Below, piece by piece: positions 1-10,825 of a stretch of DNA of 64,000 bases. The position numbers and the translations under genes are program-made. The stretch's first letter is position 1; every line of letters starts with the position of its first letter. The DNA is from Fragum whitleyi (lineage: Eukaryota > Mollusca > Bivalvia > Cardiida > Cardiidae). The stretch lies in NCBI GenBank assembly GCA_948146395.1, contig OX411559.1, forward strand, positions 34,614,215 through 34,678,214. Direction: 5' to 3'. The notes under the pieces were generated by a model, which was not told the DNA's origin, searched no databases, and saw only the letters and a list, made by a program, of their open reading frames with translations.

Positions 1-522
1 ACCGATATTCTGAATCGATTGAATTCTACGGTTCGGAATTCCGTCACAATACATCCCACGGTAGATAAGTCGGTGTATAAATTGGCATAATTTTAAAAAC
101 ACTATCGGAAAATGAGAATACATATGACACGTCGTCGTTTTTCTGCTACAACCTCGTACCTACAGCATCTAAAAGACTGTAGTTATGAGGCGTTAGCAGA
201 AAATCGACAATATTGAGTTTCATGTAGATTTTACTCTTTTTTCATTACGCAGAAATGCGTTTAAAAGCACGTATAGAACAGAAGAATGAATGTTAAATAG
301 GATAAAACATGCCCACGGTAAACGTGCTTAATTTGTAACTTTTTCGAAACCATTATTGACAAAAGAGAAAACTCTGACGATCAAGCTATTTCCTTTTACA
401 ACATCGTTTCGCGTCTCTGTATTCTTATTTTACCCTTTAACGGACAACAAGATATAAGGATTTTATTAACTGGAAAAGTTTCCAAATGTCATATCTTGAA
501 ATATGCAATGCTCAAAGATAGT
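1..522. other. Intergenic, no gene seen
   Basis: No convincing coding region. The only structure is an imperfect hairpin at about 131-209. Its outer arms (GTCGTCGTTTTTCTGCTA and its complement) enclose an inner CCTCGTA-CTACAG / CTGTAG-TTATGAGG stem. Related hairpins lie at 18781-18821 and 25511-25580. Confidence 0.6.
131..209. repeat. Hairpin repeat with CTACAGC stem
   Basis: Inverted repeat with two nested stems separated by a short loop. The same inner stem (CCTCGTAACTACAGC type) recurs around 18781-18821 and, split by a transposon, at 38435-40990. It is likely a very short non-autonomous foldback element. Confidence 0.6.
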
Positions 523-766
523 TTGAGCCTGTGCGTGAGATTTCCAACAATTTCATATATGTACATGTATAGCAAAGAATCTGACCAGCCTGTGCATCCG
601 CACAGTCTGAACATAGTCTTCACCATGCATTTTGTAGATAGGTAAGGTCTCAAAGTACTTGAAAACCATCTAGTAACATTACATATACAGTATTAACTGT
701 CTACGCTGCTCGATGATTGCACCTCACGCACATTTCGAATGGTTGGAAATGTCACGCACAGGCTCA
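523..766. mobile_element. MITE, family with GAGCCTGTGCGTGA ends
   Basis: The left end TGAGCCTGTGCGTGAGATTT is the reverse complement of the right end, which reads AAATGTCACGCACAGGCTCA with minor changes. The interior carries CAGCCTGTGCATCCGCACAG. Other copies are at 43875-44115 and, cut by the window edge, 63880-64000. No coding capacity, so a non-autonomous DNA transposon. Confidence 0.8.
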
Positions 767-1426
767 TTTCACTGCGGAAAATAAATGGTGTGCTTGAGAA
801 GAGTAAAATATCTTAAAGACCTGTCATTCTCCTGTTCCAACGAAGTTTTGAATAGCCTATACAGCCCCCGAAGAGTATAAACAGCTAAAATATATTGGGT
901 ATTTTAATAATTAATTTCATCATAAAATTATCCGTAAACGTGACTCGCATCACGTTTCTGTTATTGAAACGTGGAGTGGGTAAAAACAGAGAATTTACAA
1001 CAGCTCAATACTCAAGCGAATCGTTGAAAATTAGACTTTTTTTAAACGTTTAACTTAAATTTTATTTCGAGAGGTCAGCGCAAATCTAATACTTGTCTAT
1101 GATAAGACAGATGGTTTTAAATACAACTTTTCAATGAGTTTGTTTTATTTTTCATTTTGAGAGGTCATCGTAAAACAAATGTAAGTGCCAATAAATACAT
1201 AGGCACTTACAAAAGTTTTCCTCTAACAGCTCGATTTACTATCGATAAAAAAGGTGATTTTTAAGCAAAAGGCAAAAGGGTATGTTGCTTTGATAGATGT
1301 TTGCAGACAATTAAAAAAGTCCCAAAATTGTTCCCTTTCCTTAATTTCATCTATAGGCTATCAGTTATTTCTTCTATTCACAGTAGATTTTCAAACATTT
1401 AGGTTTTTGTCCAATATAGTGTTTAT
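767..1426. other. Intergenic, nothing recognised
   Basis: AT-rich sequence with stops in all frames. It holds two weakly similar segments (about 1060-1100 and 1150-1175) sharing GAGAGGTCA, with no other structure I can support. Confidence 0.5.
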
Positions 1427-1489
1427 TATGCCCCCGTATCGAGAGATCGCTGTTACGGGGGCATTCGTGTTTCACAAACACATCTTGTT
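1427..1489 (+). repeat. Short dispersed repeat (TATGCCCCCGTATCGAG type)
   Basis: Begins TATGCCCCCGTATCGAGAGA and ends CACAAACACATCTTGTT. It looks like an internally deleted copy of the ~300 bp element at 38641-38948. Other related copies are at 54398-54562 and 59790-60100. Confidence 0.7.
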
Positions 1490-1581
1490 GGATTTTGAGT
1501 GAAATGCAGTAAAAACCTGCTTGATTCGATTTGGATTCATGCCGAAATGAAAGCAAGTTTGAAGTCATTGCTATTTTGTTT

Positions 1582-2014
1582 GTACAGTTAGTTACATCTT
1601 GAAATGGACAATCCAAACCATTCTAAATCGCTCACTCAGCGCTCCATTTTTTCATTCAAAACACTCACTCAAACCATTCCAAAACTCTCAAACCCATTGA
1701 AAAATATAGAATCAAGAACATCATTCAAAATAGATTTGGATAGAGAAAAATCGCGATTTCACTGACATAATTCAATTTTTTAGCGTGAATTAGATTCTTG
1801 AAGAAATAGGAAGCATTCTATAGAACTTGTATGTATATTTTATTAAAGGGAGGTAATCAATATCGCAAATTTTGTTCAGGATGAACAAAATTTGCGATAA
1901 TGGATTACCTCCCATTAAATTCACTCAAAACTCGCTCCACACATTCATTCAATTGCATTCCTTAATCATTCCAAAATCATTCACCTTGTCAATTTCATGG
2001 TGTTGTTAATTGTA
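1582..2014. mobile_element. Foldback MITE, family with ACAGTTAACAACAT ends
   Basis: Both ends resemble ACAGTTAACAACATCATGAA and its complement. Inside are the family's landmark words: CACTCAGCGCTCC on one side, and AACTCGCTCCACAC plus CACCTTGTCAATTTCATG on the other. A central stem (about 1850-1915) reads GGGAGGTAATC...GATTACCTCCC. About eight copies or fragments lie in this window. No ORF. Confidence 0.8.
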
Positions 2015-2028
2015 TGCATGTACACAAA

Positions 2029-2212
2029 GTAGTTCCTTAAAAATACCATTAGTAGTTCCTTAAAAATACCATTAGTAGTTCCTTAAAAATACCATTAGTA
2101 GTTCCTTAAAATACCATTAGTAGTTCCTTAACAATACCATTAGTAGTTCCTTAAGAATACCATTAGTAGTTCCTTAAAAATACCATTAGTGGTTCTTTAG
2201 AAATACCATTAT
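2029..2212 (+). repeat. 22-bp minisatellite
   Basis: About eight to nine head-to-tail copies of a unit reading AGTAGTTCCTTAAAAATACC plus ATT. Late units vary by single substitutions and one-base deletions. Confidence 0.9.
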
Positions 2213-3221
2213 TAGTAAACGAGTCGCGTTTCTTTCTGACGCTATCATAGAATTATAAGAAATGATGGTAATTTTTCATGGAGGTTTGAGACGAATGGGG
2301 TGTGTGGATTGTTCAAACCAAAAATGTAAATTTTCCGATAATATTTCCTAATGGACATAAATACAGTTTGATGTAATATCGTAACTACGGATTAGATTTA
2401 AACCCCTCAGTCGGCAATCGACATTTTTTCTGTGAAAATACAGGCCAAACTCAGTCTGCGAGCCCCCCCCCCCCCCCAAAAAAAAAAAAAACAAGAAAAA
2501 AAAAAAAACAACTACAAAAAAAAAAAACGTTTTGAGAAAAGTATGCACCCCGGCACTCGAATTTCCAAAAATGCACCTTATTTGTCGAAAACACTCGTGT
2601 AAAACTTAATCAAAATATAAAACACTCGGCACAATAAAAGTCACTGCATTTAGAAAAAAGGCCGAAAACAAATATAACAAATGTTTTCGTCTGGTATAGT
2701 CTTGCTCCATATTTTTCTTTAGACGCGGTTTGAAGTAAATGAACAAAGTAATGAGTAAACGACCTACCCCCGCTTCATGGCCCCAGGAAAACTTGACGTA
2801 GTTTACGATCGGAGCGCCAACCTGGCGAGCAACGGCTAATACACCATGCTTCCCCATTCTTTAGCTGTTTGATTCTGTAACGGGACAGGCATATAAACCG
2901 ACAATGGACGACCGAATTATTGTAACTACAGCTTAAATAAGGCTGTAGTAACGGCATTTAGACGCCTATCGAAAATGCATTGCATGTGTTACATTCTTTA
3001 AAATACCGGATGCAAAGTAAAATCCTTGAAAATTGAGTAGAAATCAAAAGGCTGATGTTACTTGAAAAATGATATCTATTTCATAATTACTATTTTGTTG
3101 TTATTATTATTTTTAATTAAAAATCATGCTTGAAATAGGTAAATTTAAAAAAAAAAAAGACAAACGTCTACCTCGAGAGAAAAAATCCATTCCTGGAAAA
3201 AAGTAATTGAATATTTTTTAA
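2213..3221. other. Intergenic with homopolymer runs
   Basis: Contains a C run followed by A-rich tracts at about 2463-2527. On the minus strand an 83-codon ORF at 2606-2857 starts MGKHGVLAVARQVGAP, but I recognise no family and see no splice context that would confirm it. A small CTACAGC hairpin lies near 2925-2950. No supported gene. Confidence 0.5.
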
Positions 3222-3374
3222 TTATTCATTGATAATAATATTATATTTATACACTAGCTTTCAGCGGCACAGCCGCCTTCATCAGGCGAATCCTATGAGG
3301 TCATAGGATGCGCCTGATGAAGGCGGCTGAGCCGCTGAAAGCTAGTGTATAAATATAATATCATTATTAAATAA
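3222..3374. repeat. Near-perfect 150-bp palindrome
   Basis: Two arms of about 75 bp separated by only a few bases. Each arm runs from an AT-rich outer part (ATTATATTTATACACTAGCT) into a GC-rich inner part (CAGCGGC...GCCTTCATCAGGCG). Only a handful of mismatches are visible. It would extrude a long cruciform or give a long hairpin RNA. Confidence 0.9.
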
Positions 3375-3539
3375 TTTATCTCAAAAGGAGGACGTTTTAA
3401 TTGATTAATCATAATAGAAACTATTTTTACACTTGTAGGGTTATGATTAAAAATAAGTGATTATAATAATAGATGATAAAATAAAAAAGTTATATCAAAT
3501 AGACACAGGAATAACTGTAATGATGACAAAAATGATCAG

Positions 3540-3838
3540 AATAATAATAATACAAAAAGCGATTAACTAATTGATCTAATAAATAAAGAAATAAATTAAA
3601 AAATGAATAAACAAACAAATAAATAAATAAATAAATAAATAAATAAATTAATTAATTAATTAATAAATAATTTCATAAACAAGAAAAAAAAAATAAATAA
3701 ATATATAAATAAATAAATAAATAGATTTATAAATGAATAATTAAAAAATAAATAAATAAATAAATAAATAAATAAATAGGGGAATGAATAAATAAATCTT
3801 AACTAAAACTGAACTAAAATCTAAATTGTGAATAGGTC

Positions 3839-3907
<69 letters not shown>

Positions 3908-4020
3908 TATAAATAAATAAATAATAAATAAATAAACAAATAAATAAATAAAAATAAATAAATGAATTAATGATTAAATGAATTAATAAATAAATAAATA
4001 GAATAAACAAATAAATAAAC
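3540..4020. repeat. AAAT/AAT microsatellite tract
   Basis: Runs of (AAAT)n at about 3613-3660, 3700-3780 and 3905-4010, and an uninterrupted (TAA)n tract at about 3841-3906. The minus-strand reading frame rich in Tyr and Phe here is a product of the repeat, not a gene. Confidence 0.95.
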
Positions 4021-4264
4021 TGATTAATGATTTTGAGTAAAAAAGGAAAATAAATACCTCGACTGAGTTCAATCTGCAGCAGTCGACAGAAACCCATAGC
4101 CCATAACTTCCCGTTCACAAATCACGTTTTATATATAAAAACCCGAACATGCGGTAGGTCACGTATTTATTTTCAAAAATCGATAAATTATCCCATTAGT
4201 GCTAGCAGTTCATCATTACTGTCTATTGTATTGATGAGCTGATCGATTCCGTTCGAAGCTTCAT

Positions 4265-4515
4265 TTGGTCGCCGTCATATCGCAGTAGGCAGCGCGTCGG
4301 ACTGTCAATCTAGAGGTCCCGGGTTGGATCGCCGACGGCGGCACTCATTCCTCCCGACTATTTGTCTCTCACCAATGTGCTGATAAGTAGCTGGAGGCAA
4401 GGAAATGATGGTTGTACTAGTGAGAGAAATACAAGGAATTGATTGTTAGGTGCTCCGGCCGCCGCGATGTAACTGAAAAAAAATGTTGAAAGTGGTGTTA
4501 AAGTCAATTCAAACA
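4265..4515 (+). mobile_element. tRNA-derived SINE
   Basis: The 5' part has a tRNA-like A box (TCGCAGTAGGCAGCGCGTCGG) and a B box-like GGGTTGGATC. The body follows, and the 3' part reads CCGCGATGTAACTGAA...TGTTGAAAGTGGTGTTAAA before an A-rich end. Related copies: 22078-22290 (-), 26622-26818 (+), 36226-36482 (-), 42530-42715 (-) and 61556-61790 (-). The 3' tail resembles widespread molluscan SINEs; the exact family (for example RUDI/V-SINE) is not settled. Confidence 0.75.
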
Positions 4516-5160
4516 AACGATCGAAGCTTCATTTAGATAGGATATTTACATATAATATTGAAAAACATTCTCCATTTAAGCAATATTTGCACAAAAACTA
4601 CGTAGTGGGTACTCATCGATTCCAATAAATACCAACAACAGAGGGTTTCAGTAAGAAATTAGGATAAAACTTTAATTTCGTACTCTTATCTCTACCGCTG
4701 TTCGTAGAAAGATGGTTTAGTATTATTTTGAGAATTTACTTAATATTTAAAAAGTTATAAACGTATAAACATAAAACTTCTTAGGCTAATGTTATCTTTT
4801 ATGTTCATATATTTTTAATAGTATTTCGACAGAATCATAGCTTTAATCTCAAGTTGAAGTTTGAGTAAATACTCAGCTGAGTAAGAAGAAAAGTTTTATA
4901 ATCTCGGAAACTGGTCATTTACGTACAGTGTTCTGGTACTACAAATGTACTTATAGAAAACTCAATTTTCGATCAGTTTCTTTTTGCAACTTTTCTATTA
5001 GTTAAATCTTAAACCCGTGAAAATAAGAACTAGACAGTGTTTTTCACTTTCGTACGAATTCTCTATTTTCAAAGAGGCGAAATGAAGACGCGCAAGGTTA
5101 AAATCCTGAAAAGTTTATTTAAATATTTCCGTAGTACTTACACAATGTATACAATGAAGG
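4516..5160. other. Intergenic, nothing recognised
   Basis: AT-rich, with stops in all frames and no repeat shared with the rest of the window that I could see. Confidence 0.5.
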
Positions 5161-5589
5161 TACTGTTAACAAGATCGTGAAATTGACAAGGTGAATGATT
5201 TTGGGATGATTTAGGAGTGAAATTGAATGGCTGTGTGGAGCGAGTTTTGAGGGAGGTAATCCAATATCACAAATTTGTTCATGATGAACAAAATAAGCGA
5301 TATTGATTACCTCCCTTTAATAAAATAAACATACAAGTTCTATAGATAGCTTCCTATTTCTTCAAGAACATATTAGACGCAAAAAAGTTGAATTATGGCC
5401 AGTGAAATCGCGAGTTTTCTTTTTTTCATTTTTTTTAAATGACATCGTTAATTCTAAATTTTTCAATGGGTTTGACAGTTTTTGAATGGTTTTAGTGATT
5501 GTTTGGAATGAATGAATGAAGCGCTGAGTGAGCGATTTAGAACGGTTTTGATTGAGGCGAATGTCAATTTCATGATGTAACATACTGTA
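5161..5589. mobile_element. Foldback MITE, ACAGTTAACAACAT family
   Basis: Reads in the opposite orientation to the 1582-2014 copy. It opens with ACTGTTAACAAGATCGTGAA, has the GGGAGGTAATCC/GATTACCTCCC central stem at about 5251-5316, then GCGCTGAGTGAGCGATTTAG, and closes near TTCATGATG. No coding capacity. Confidence 0.8.
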
Positions 5590-5639
5590 CTCATTGGATT
5601 TGTCTTGCCGTGTTTGTTTGTTTGAATGATGTTTAAGGA

Positions 5640-5790
5640 AGTGGACCCGTAATAGTTCCGCAACATTTCGGAACTAATGAACTATCACAATGTTGACCGA
5701 GGTTTCCTAATGAAAATCATTAGGAAACCTTGGTCAACACTGTTAAAGTTCATTACCTTTAAAACGTTGCGGAATTATTACGAGTCCACT
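5640..5790. mobile_element. Foldback MITE, AGTGGACCCGTAATAG ends
   Basis: Almost the whole element folds on itself. GTGGACCCGTAATAGTTCCG at the left is the complement of the right end, and the centre is GGTTTCCTAATGA/TCATTAGGAAACC. A second, 5'-truncated copy lies at 6949-7068. Confidence 0.85.
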
Positions 5791-5872
5791 ACCTAACGCC
5801 GAAATCGTTTAGTCCCATCTTGGTGGCCGGAGCATCTAACCATGGTTTCCTAGCACCAAGACATTATTCAAA

Positions 5873-6126
5873 GGCGTAGCTAGGATCTCGACATTAATAC
5901 GCACCGAAAAAGCGAGCACCAAAACATAAACAGGATAAAGGCGATGTTCTACGTCCGCTCCCCTTTTCATCATTTGAGCATTAGTGAATAACCAAAACAT
6001 CATAACTACAACTTGAATAAGCTGTAGTTTCTATGTTATAATCATTCATCAATGATAATTTTCGAAAGATAACGTATTTCTATTACGCACTTGCGTAATG
6101 TGCGTAATGGTAGCTTCGCCCTTGTT
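5873..6126. mobile_element. MITE, AAGGGCGTAGCTA ends
   Basis: The left end AAGGCGTAGCTAGGAT matches the inverted right end GTAGCTTCGCCCTT. Inside are the CTACAGC-type hairpin (about 6005-6040) and an ACGCACTTGCGTAATGTGCGT stretch. Other copies: 22667-22860 (reverse) and 26126-26405. Confidence 0.75.
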
Positions 6127-6261
6127 ATTTTTTAGTCTCCTGCTGCTCACTCAATTATGTTTACGATGAACAACCTATTAATGGGAGATCGAACCTGGTA
6201 TAAATGATTGGACGTCCTAAACGCTACCAGTTTCGCCCTCACGGCAGCTCCAATACAAATA

Positions 6262-6295
6262 CAGAACAGAACAGAACAGAACAGAACAGAACAGA
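6262..6295 (+). repeat. AGAAC pentanucleotide microsatellite
   Basis: About seven tandem copies of AGAAC. Confidence 0.9.
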
Positions 6296-6696
6296 TATTT
6301 TATTGAAACTTGTACATAGTACATCTTTTTTTACAAATACAAATCAACAAAATAAACAACGTGATACAAATGGACGACGTTTAAAGGGGGAAAACTTATA
6401 CATTTAAAGGGGAAAATATAGACCCGGTAATGGAATTTAAACATTCATGTGATATTATAAGGAGAGTGAAAGTATACTGAGTAAATAAGATATGTTAAGG
6501 AGAAGTGTTAGCACACTGTCATGTTATAACAGTTCTAATCTTTTGGCAATTGACTGTTTTACGAATAAAGCAGTGTTCTTATTTGTATTTTCATCGGTTG
6601 AAGTTAATAACTCAGTACATTTATACATAGATGGACGTTTATAAAAATATGCATCTATATATCGTTTTCTCAATACTCTAAAACATGGACATATGA

Positions 6697-6890
6697 AAAC
6701 AGTTAACAACATTGTGAAATTGACAAGATGAATAGTTTTGGAATAATTTCCGAATAATATTGAATGAGTGTGTGGAGCGAGTTTTTAATGAGTTTCAAGG
6801 GAGGTAAAACATGATTGATAATTCCGTACAATTGGACGGAATTATCGATTCATTAATGCCTCTCTTCAACAAATATACGCACATTTCTGT
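6697..6890. mobile_element. Truncated MITE, ACAGTTAACAACAT family
   Basis: Has the left end ACAGTTAACAACATTGTGAA, TGTGTGGAGCGAG and the start of the central stem. The distal half seen in full copies is missing. Confidence 0.7.
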
Positions 6891-6948
6891 TTTTATGTCT
6901 TACGAACATATCAGACGCATCAAAATCAACATCAGCGGCACTTTCGGC

Positions 6949-7068
6949 ACTCATGAACTTTCACAATGTTGACCGAGGTTTCCTAATGAAAATCATTAGG
7001 AAACCTCGGTTAACATTGTTATAGTTTATTACTTACGGTACGTTGCGGAACTATTACGGGTCCACTAC
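6949..7068. mobile_element. Truncated foldback MITE, AGTGGACCCG family
   Basis: Shares the central GGTTTCCTAATGA hairpin and the right end (CGTTGCGGAACTATTACGGG) with 5640-5790. The outer left arm is lost. Confidence 0.8.
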
Positions 7069-7637
7069 CTTAATATTATGAAATGGACAAGCAACTGGTG
7101 GCGCGGATGAAAGTAGTGGTTGTGTGAGAAATGACAGGATATCACTGATATTATGTGTAATGTTATCATGTTACGGAAGCAAATTATTATTAGATATTTC
7201 CTGGAGACGACGAAGGCGGAGCTAGGAATAATGTATTTTCTGAGAATTGGTATTTGGAAGGACAATACAGGGAGGTCTTAGATTGAATGACAATTTGTCT
7301 TTGCATAAGTAGCGGGATAATATGCCGCTTAAGGAGAGAGGAGAATTACATCTTGATGTCATGTTGTATCTTTGTTGTTATTGATATTAGTAAAGTTGCA
7401 GCGTATAGAATAATAGGGACTATTATAGATGTATTTTCAAAACTGAGCTCTGACTTAAGCGTTTAATCCATTACCACATGTATATCGGATATATTTAAAA
7501 AGTATATGATACATTTGTAAGATGATTTGTATCTTTTTTAGGTATTGTTTAAACCTGTTTTATCTATTTTGAAAGAAAAGCACGGGAATTTAACCGTTAA
7601 ACGAAGATTTCGAGGCTCACCGCGCAAAATCTACCTA
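7069..7637. other. Intergenic; dispersed repeat at 7426-7513
   Basis: No supported gene. GTATTTTCAAAACTGAGCTC and the following ~85 bp recur with few changes at 58852-58938. This is an unclassified dispersed repeat. Confidence 0.6.
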
Positions 7638-7797
7638 TACTAGTTAATAGTCCTCGTTGTTTCCATGGCATCTTCCAGTCTACAAAATCGATTAGTAAAC
7701 TGCAAGTCTAGGTGTGACGTCACTCACCTCCATTTTTGCTAAAACACAAAGGTAAATGATCTCGTTACGATCTTTTTGTTTATAAAAAAGTTTTTAA
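7638..7797 (+). repeat. Ngaro split repeat A1
   Basis: Starts TACTAGTTAATAGTCCTCGT and repeats at 13116-13272 with about three differences. It marks the element's left end. Confidence 0.9.
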
Positions 7798-8253
7798 AGA
7801 AGATTTTTTTTTTAAATACCATATCACGCGGTTAAATTGATGTTTGTTCTGTAGGTTAATCGTAGCGAATAGCACTGAGGGCCATGCAAAAGCTGAATAA
7901 TAGGCAGATTTTGCTAGGGCGTGGCGTCTCGCTACGTCCACACGCAAACTGCTACTCGGTCCATCCTTACACTAACCTCGGAAAATAACGTTTCATCTTT
8001 TGATTATATAGATTTTTCTTCTATTAATTGTGAATCATCACCTTGATTGGCTGCAATTATTCCCGTATACTGATTACGACACATTTCCTGCAATCAATGA
8101 CCCAGGTTGTAGGTATTCGGCCGTTCAGCCACATAACCTCACATGTAATCCAGGTTAATGGAGTCCCTTGACTGTAGTTTTTCTGCTCGGACTCTTATTA
8201 TTTTCAGATCACTTGTTTATGGGGCTTTCTTTTGTATATTTTCATGATCCACC

Positions 8254-9189
8254 ATGTCCACTGGAACCCGAAAGCGCAAAGCACCCAAAAGATACCTTGA
8301 AGCGGATGTCGTGCCCCCTGTGAGTGAGCCAGTGCCAAGCACTTCAACGAGCAATCCTACTAAAAGACCTAAAGAGGCTCAAGAGTCAGTCATAATTCCA
8401 ACCCTGGCAGAGCCGATTACAGTGGGCAACAACCAGGACCTTGGCAAGACGCCTCCGGTACCACCCACAAGTGCATCAGGTAATGTGTTCGATGCCTTAG
8501 GTTTACAGATACCAGAGTTAGCCCCCATTCAAAGCATACATAGCGCCCTTGGGGAGCACGTAAGCCAGGCGAAAAAGGATAAAATATGTCAAGGGCATTA
8601 TATCGATCTTGGTTCACTTTTACCGTCTGAGAATAGGGACGATAAAGGGAAAAACCCATTAGGGGTTGACTTTGAAGGTAATGTTATCATGCACCAACAA
8701 CATAAAAAGATGGGCTCTATAAATGAATGGCTTGATGCCTTTCTTATTTATGCAAGTATTTACTTGACAGCGCATCCCGACCAAACTCAAGCTGTACTTA
8801 AGTACATGTCTATCATTAGACTGGCACCCAAACACCATCTCGGTTCAGGCTGGAGAGACTATGATATACAGTTTCGGTTAAGGTTGAGCAATTCTCCTAG
8901 CAAGTCCTTCATGGATATTGATCAAGAGTTGTGGCTTTTATCTATGGGTCCGCTCTCCAGTCAGCCTGAGAGGACAGACAGAAAATGCTATGATTATAAC
9001 TACAGTCTTTGCCAAAAATTTGCCTGTTCTTACAAACATCCATGTCTACATTGCAGCGCCAGTCACCCAGCCAAATTCTGCCATAAACACCAACAACCAA
9101 GAGTGGGGCATAACATTTTCAGGCCTCAAAATCGCAACAAATTCAGACCCAGAGGCCGCAACTTCTACCAAAGACCAAGATTCAATTAA
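8254..9189 (+). CDS. Gag-like ORF1 of Ngaro element
   Basis: 311 codons, uninterrupted from ATG to stop. The N-terminal third is basic, then Pro/Ser/Thr-rich and low-complexity. The middle part is globular and includes WRDYDIQFRL, a motif (W..YD..FR) common in ORF1 of DIRS-order elements. From about residue 245 there is a Cys/His cluster: C245, C253, C258, H262, C264, C267, H271 and C276, i.e. two likely zinc-binding knuckles. It is followed by an Arg/Asn/Pro-rich basic tail. Known role of the family: structural, nucleic-acid-binding protein of the transposition particle. The pol frame begins inside or just after the 3' end in frame +2, so pol is probably made by an overlapping start or a frameshift. 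Confidence 0.85.
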   Translation: MSTGTRKRKAPKRYLEADVVPPVSEPVPSTSTSNPTKRPKEAQESVIIPTLAEPITVGNNQDLGKTPPVPPTSASGNVFDALGLQIPELAPIQSIHSALGEHVSQAKKDKICQGHYIDLGSLLPSENRDDKGKNPLGVDFEGNVIMHQQHKKMGSINEWLDAFLIYASIYLTAHPDQTQAVLKYMSIIRLAPKHHLGSGWRDYDIQFRLRLSNSPSKSFMDIDQELWLLSMGPLSSQPERTDRKCYDYNYSLCQKFACSYKHPCLHCSASHPAKFCHKHQQPRVGHNIFRPQNRNKFRPRGRNFYQRPRFN

Positions 9190-10825
9190 AAGTTTAAATA
9201 TTCATGACTTTGCCTTTTCCCCTATCAAAACAACACAGTTGTCAGAATACCTAAAGGGGTACCATAACACTATAGATGCCAAAATTTTATTGGATGGTTT
9301 CCGTAATGGTTTTAAGATAAATTATGAGGGCAAACGCGTAGGCCGTATACCGAAAAACCTCAAATAAGCTCTTTCTCGCGAAGACATAGTCAAAGCAAAG
9401 TTGCAAAAAGAAATTGAAAGGGGGAGAGTAGCCGGTCCCTTCACCGAATGCCCGATACCAGATCTAATTGTCTCCCCTGTGGGCCTTGTACCTAAATCTG
9501 ACGGGGGATGGCGTGTGATCACTCATTTATCTTATCCTGAGGGTCACAGTATAAATGATGGTATCGATGATAAGTTTTGCACGGTCCAATACACATCATT
9601 TGATAATGTCACAAAGGTAATTTCGGAATTGGGCCCTGCTGCACTCCTTGCCAAAAGGGACCTTAGATCGGCATATCGGCTTTTACCTATTTCACCCACT
9701 GACTTTCAGCTATTGGGTATAAAAGTTGGCAAATATTATTACATAGATAAATGTCTTCCATTTGGTCTCTCTCAGAGTGCCAATCTATTCGAAAAATTCT
9801 CTACCTTTTTACACTGGTACGTAGCCCAAAGAGCTGGGAAGACCACTTTAGATCACTTGTTGGATGATTTCATTTTTATGGGACCAAAAAAATCACCTAT
9901 TTGCCAAAACCTGGTGGATACCTTTGAGAAGGTGTGCCACGAACTGTGTATCCCTCTGGCAGAAGAAAAGTCCGTCAACCCTACAACTATTATGATTTTT
10001 CTAGGGCTAGAAATAGATACAAGTGCCGCTTTGGTGCGGATCCCTGTTCACAAATTGGTTGAATTAAGGCAAGTTTTGGAAGAGACACTTCGTAAAAAGA
10101 AAATAACTCTTAAGGGTTTACAATCATTGGTGGGTAAATTGAGCTTCTTCAGCAAAGCAGTAAGATCAAGTAGGGCATTCCTTAGGCGATTTTATGACGC
10201 CATGATCCCTTTGAAAAGAAACTCGCATCGCCTAAGAATTTCTAACGAAATGCGCTTGGACATCCATATGTGGTTAAATTTTCTAGAAAATTTCAATGGG
10301 GTAGTTTATATACCTGAAGATAGATGGTTTTCAAATAATGACCTTCAGTTGTTTTCCGACAGCGCAGGCGCCAAAGGTTTAGGTGCAGGGTGCTTCTTTG
10401 ACAGTCAGTGGTGTTTTTTTAGGTGGCCAGAAACATGGGGGGACAGTGATGTCCTTAAGGATCTATCCTTTCTCGAAATGATACCAGTTGTTCTGGCCTT
10501 GTTCTTATGGGGTAAACATGTAGCAAACAAGAAAGTCACATTTAATATTGATAATCAAGGTCTGGTCAGTGCAGTGAACAAGCAAACCTCCAAATCAAAA
10601 CGCCTTATTCAACTTTTACGGCCATTTATCTGCCTAACCATGCAGCACAATATTGTTTTTAGAGCAATCCATATTTCTTCCAAAGAAAATTCAATAACCG
10701 ATGCTATTTCTCGTTGCCAGTGGGACCGCTTTCGCTTGTTAGCACCAGCCGCAAGGGACAATCCGGAGCAGATCCCGCACAAATTTCTTTCTTTGATATC
10801 CAATCTGAGGTTAGAACGCTGCTAG
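9105..10825 (+). pseudogene. Reverse transcriptase-RNase H ORF, one in-frame stop
   Basis: The reading frame is interrupted only by TAA at 9365-9367, just before the RT core. Upstream of the stop is the conserved lead-in LLDGFRNGFKINYEGKRVGR. Downstream come RT motifs: AKRDLRSAYRLLPI (motif A, with Asp), LPFGLSQSANLF (motif B) and LLDDFIFMG at about 9857-9883 (motif C, LDD instead of the usual YxDD). The RNase H domain has FSDSAGAKGLGAG, then LEMIPV, then FNIDNQGLVSAV, and ends with KENSITDAISR. These are the four acidic-residue blocks expected. No aspartic protease or DDE integrase domain, which fits the DIRS order. The true start is not certain; it overlaps ORF1. Everything but the single stop looks functional. 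Confidence 0.88.

Noticed and set aside
3600..4020. Possible CRISPR-like or satellite array
   Set aside because: Simple-sequence repeats with no spacers; nothing like a CRISPR in this eukaryotic DNA.
3741..4118. 125-codon minus-strand ORF rich in Tyr/Phe/Leu
   Set aside because: It is the translation of AAAT and TAA microsatellites.
8417..8659. Minus-strand ORF inside gag
   Set aside because: Shadow of the gag-like frame.
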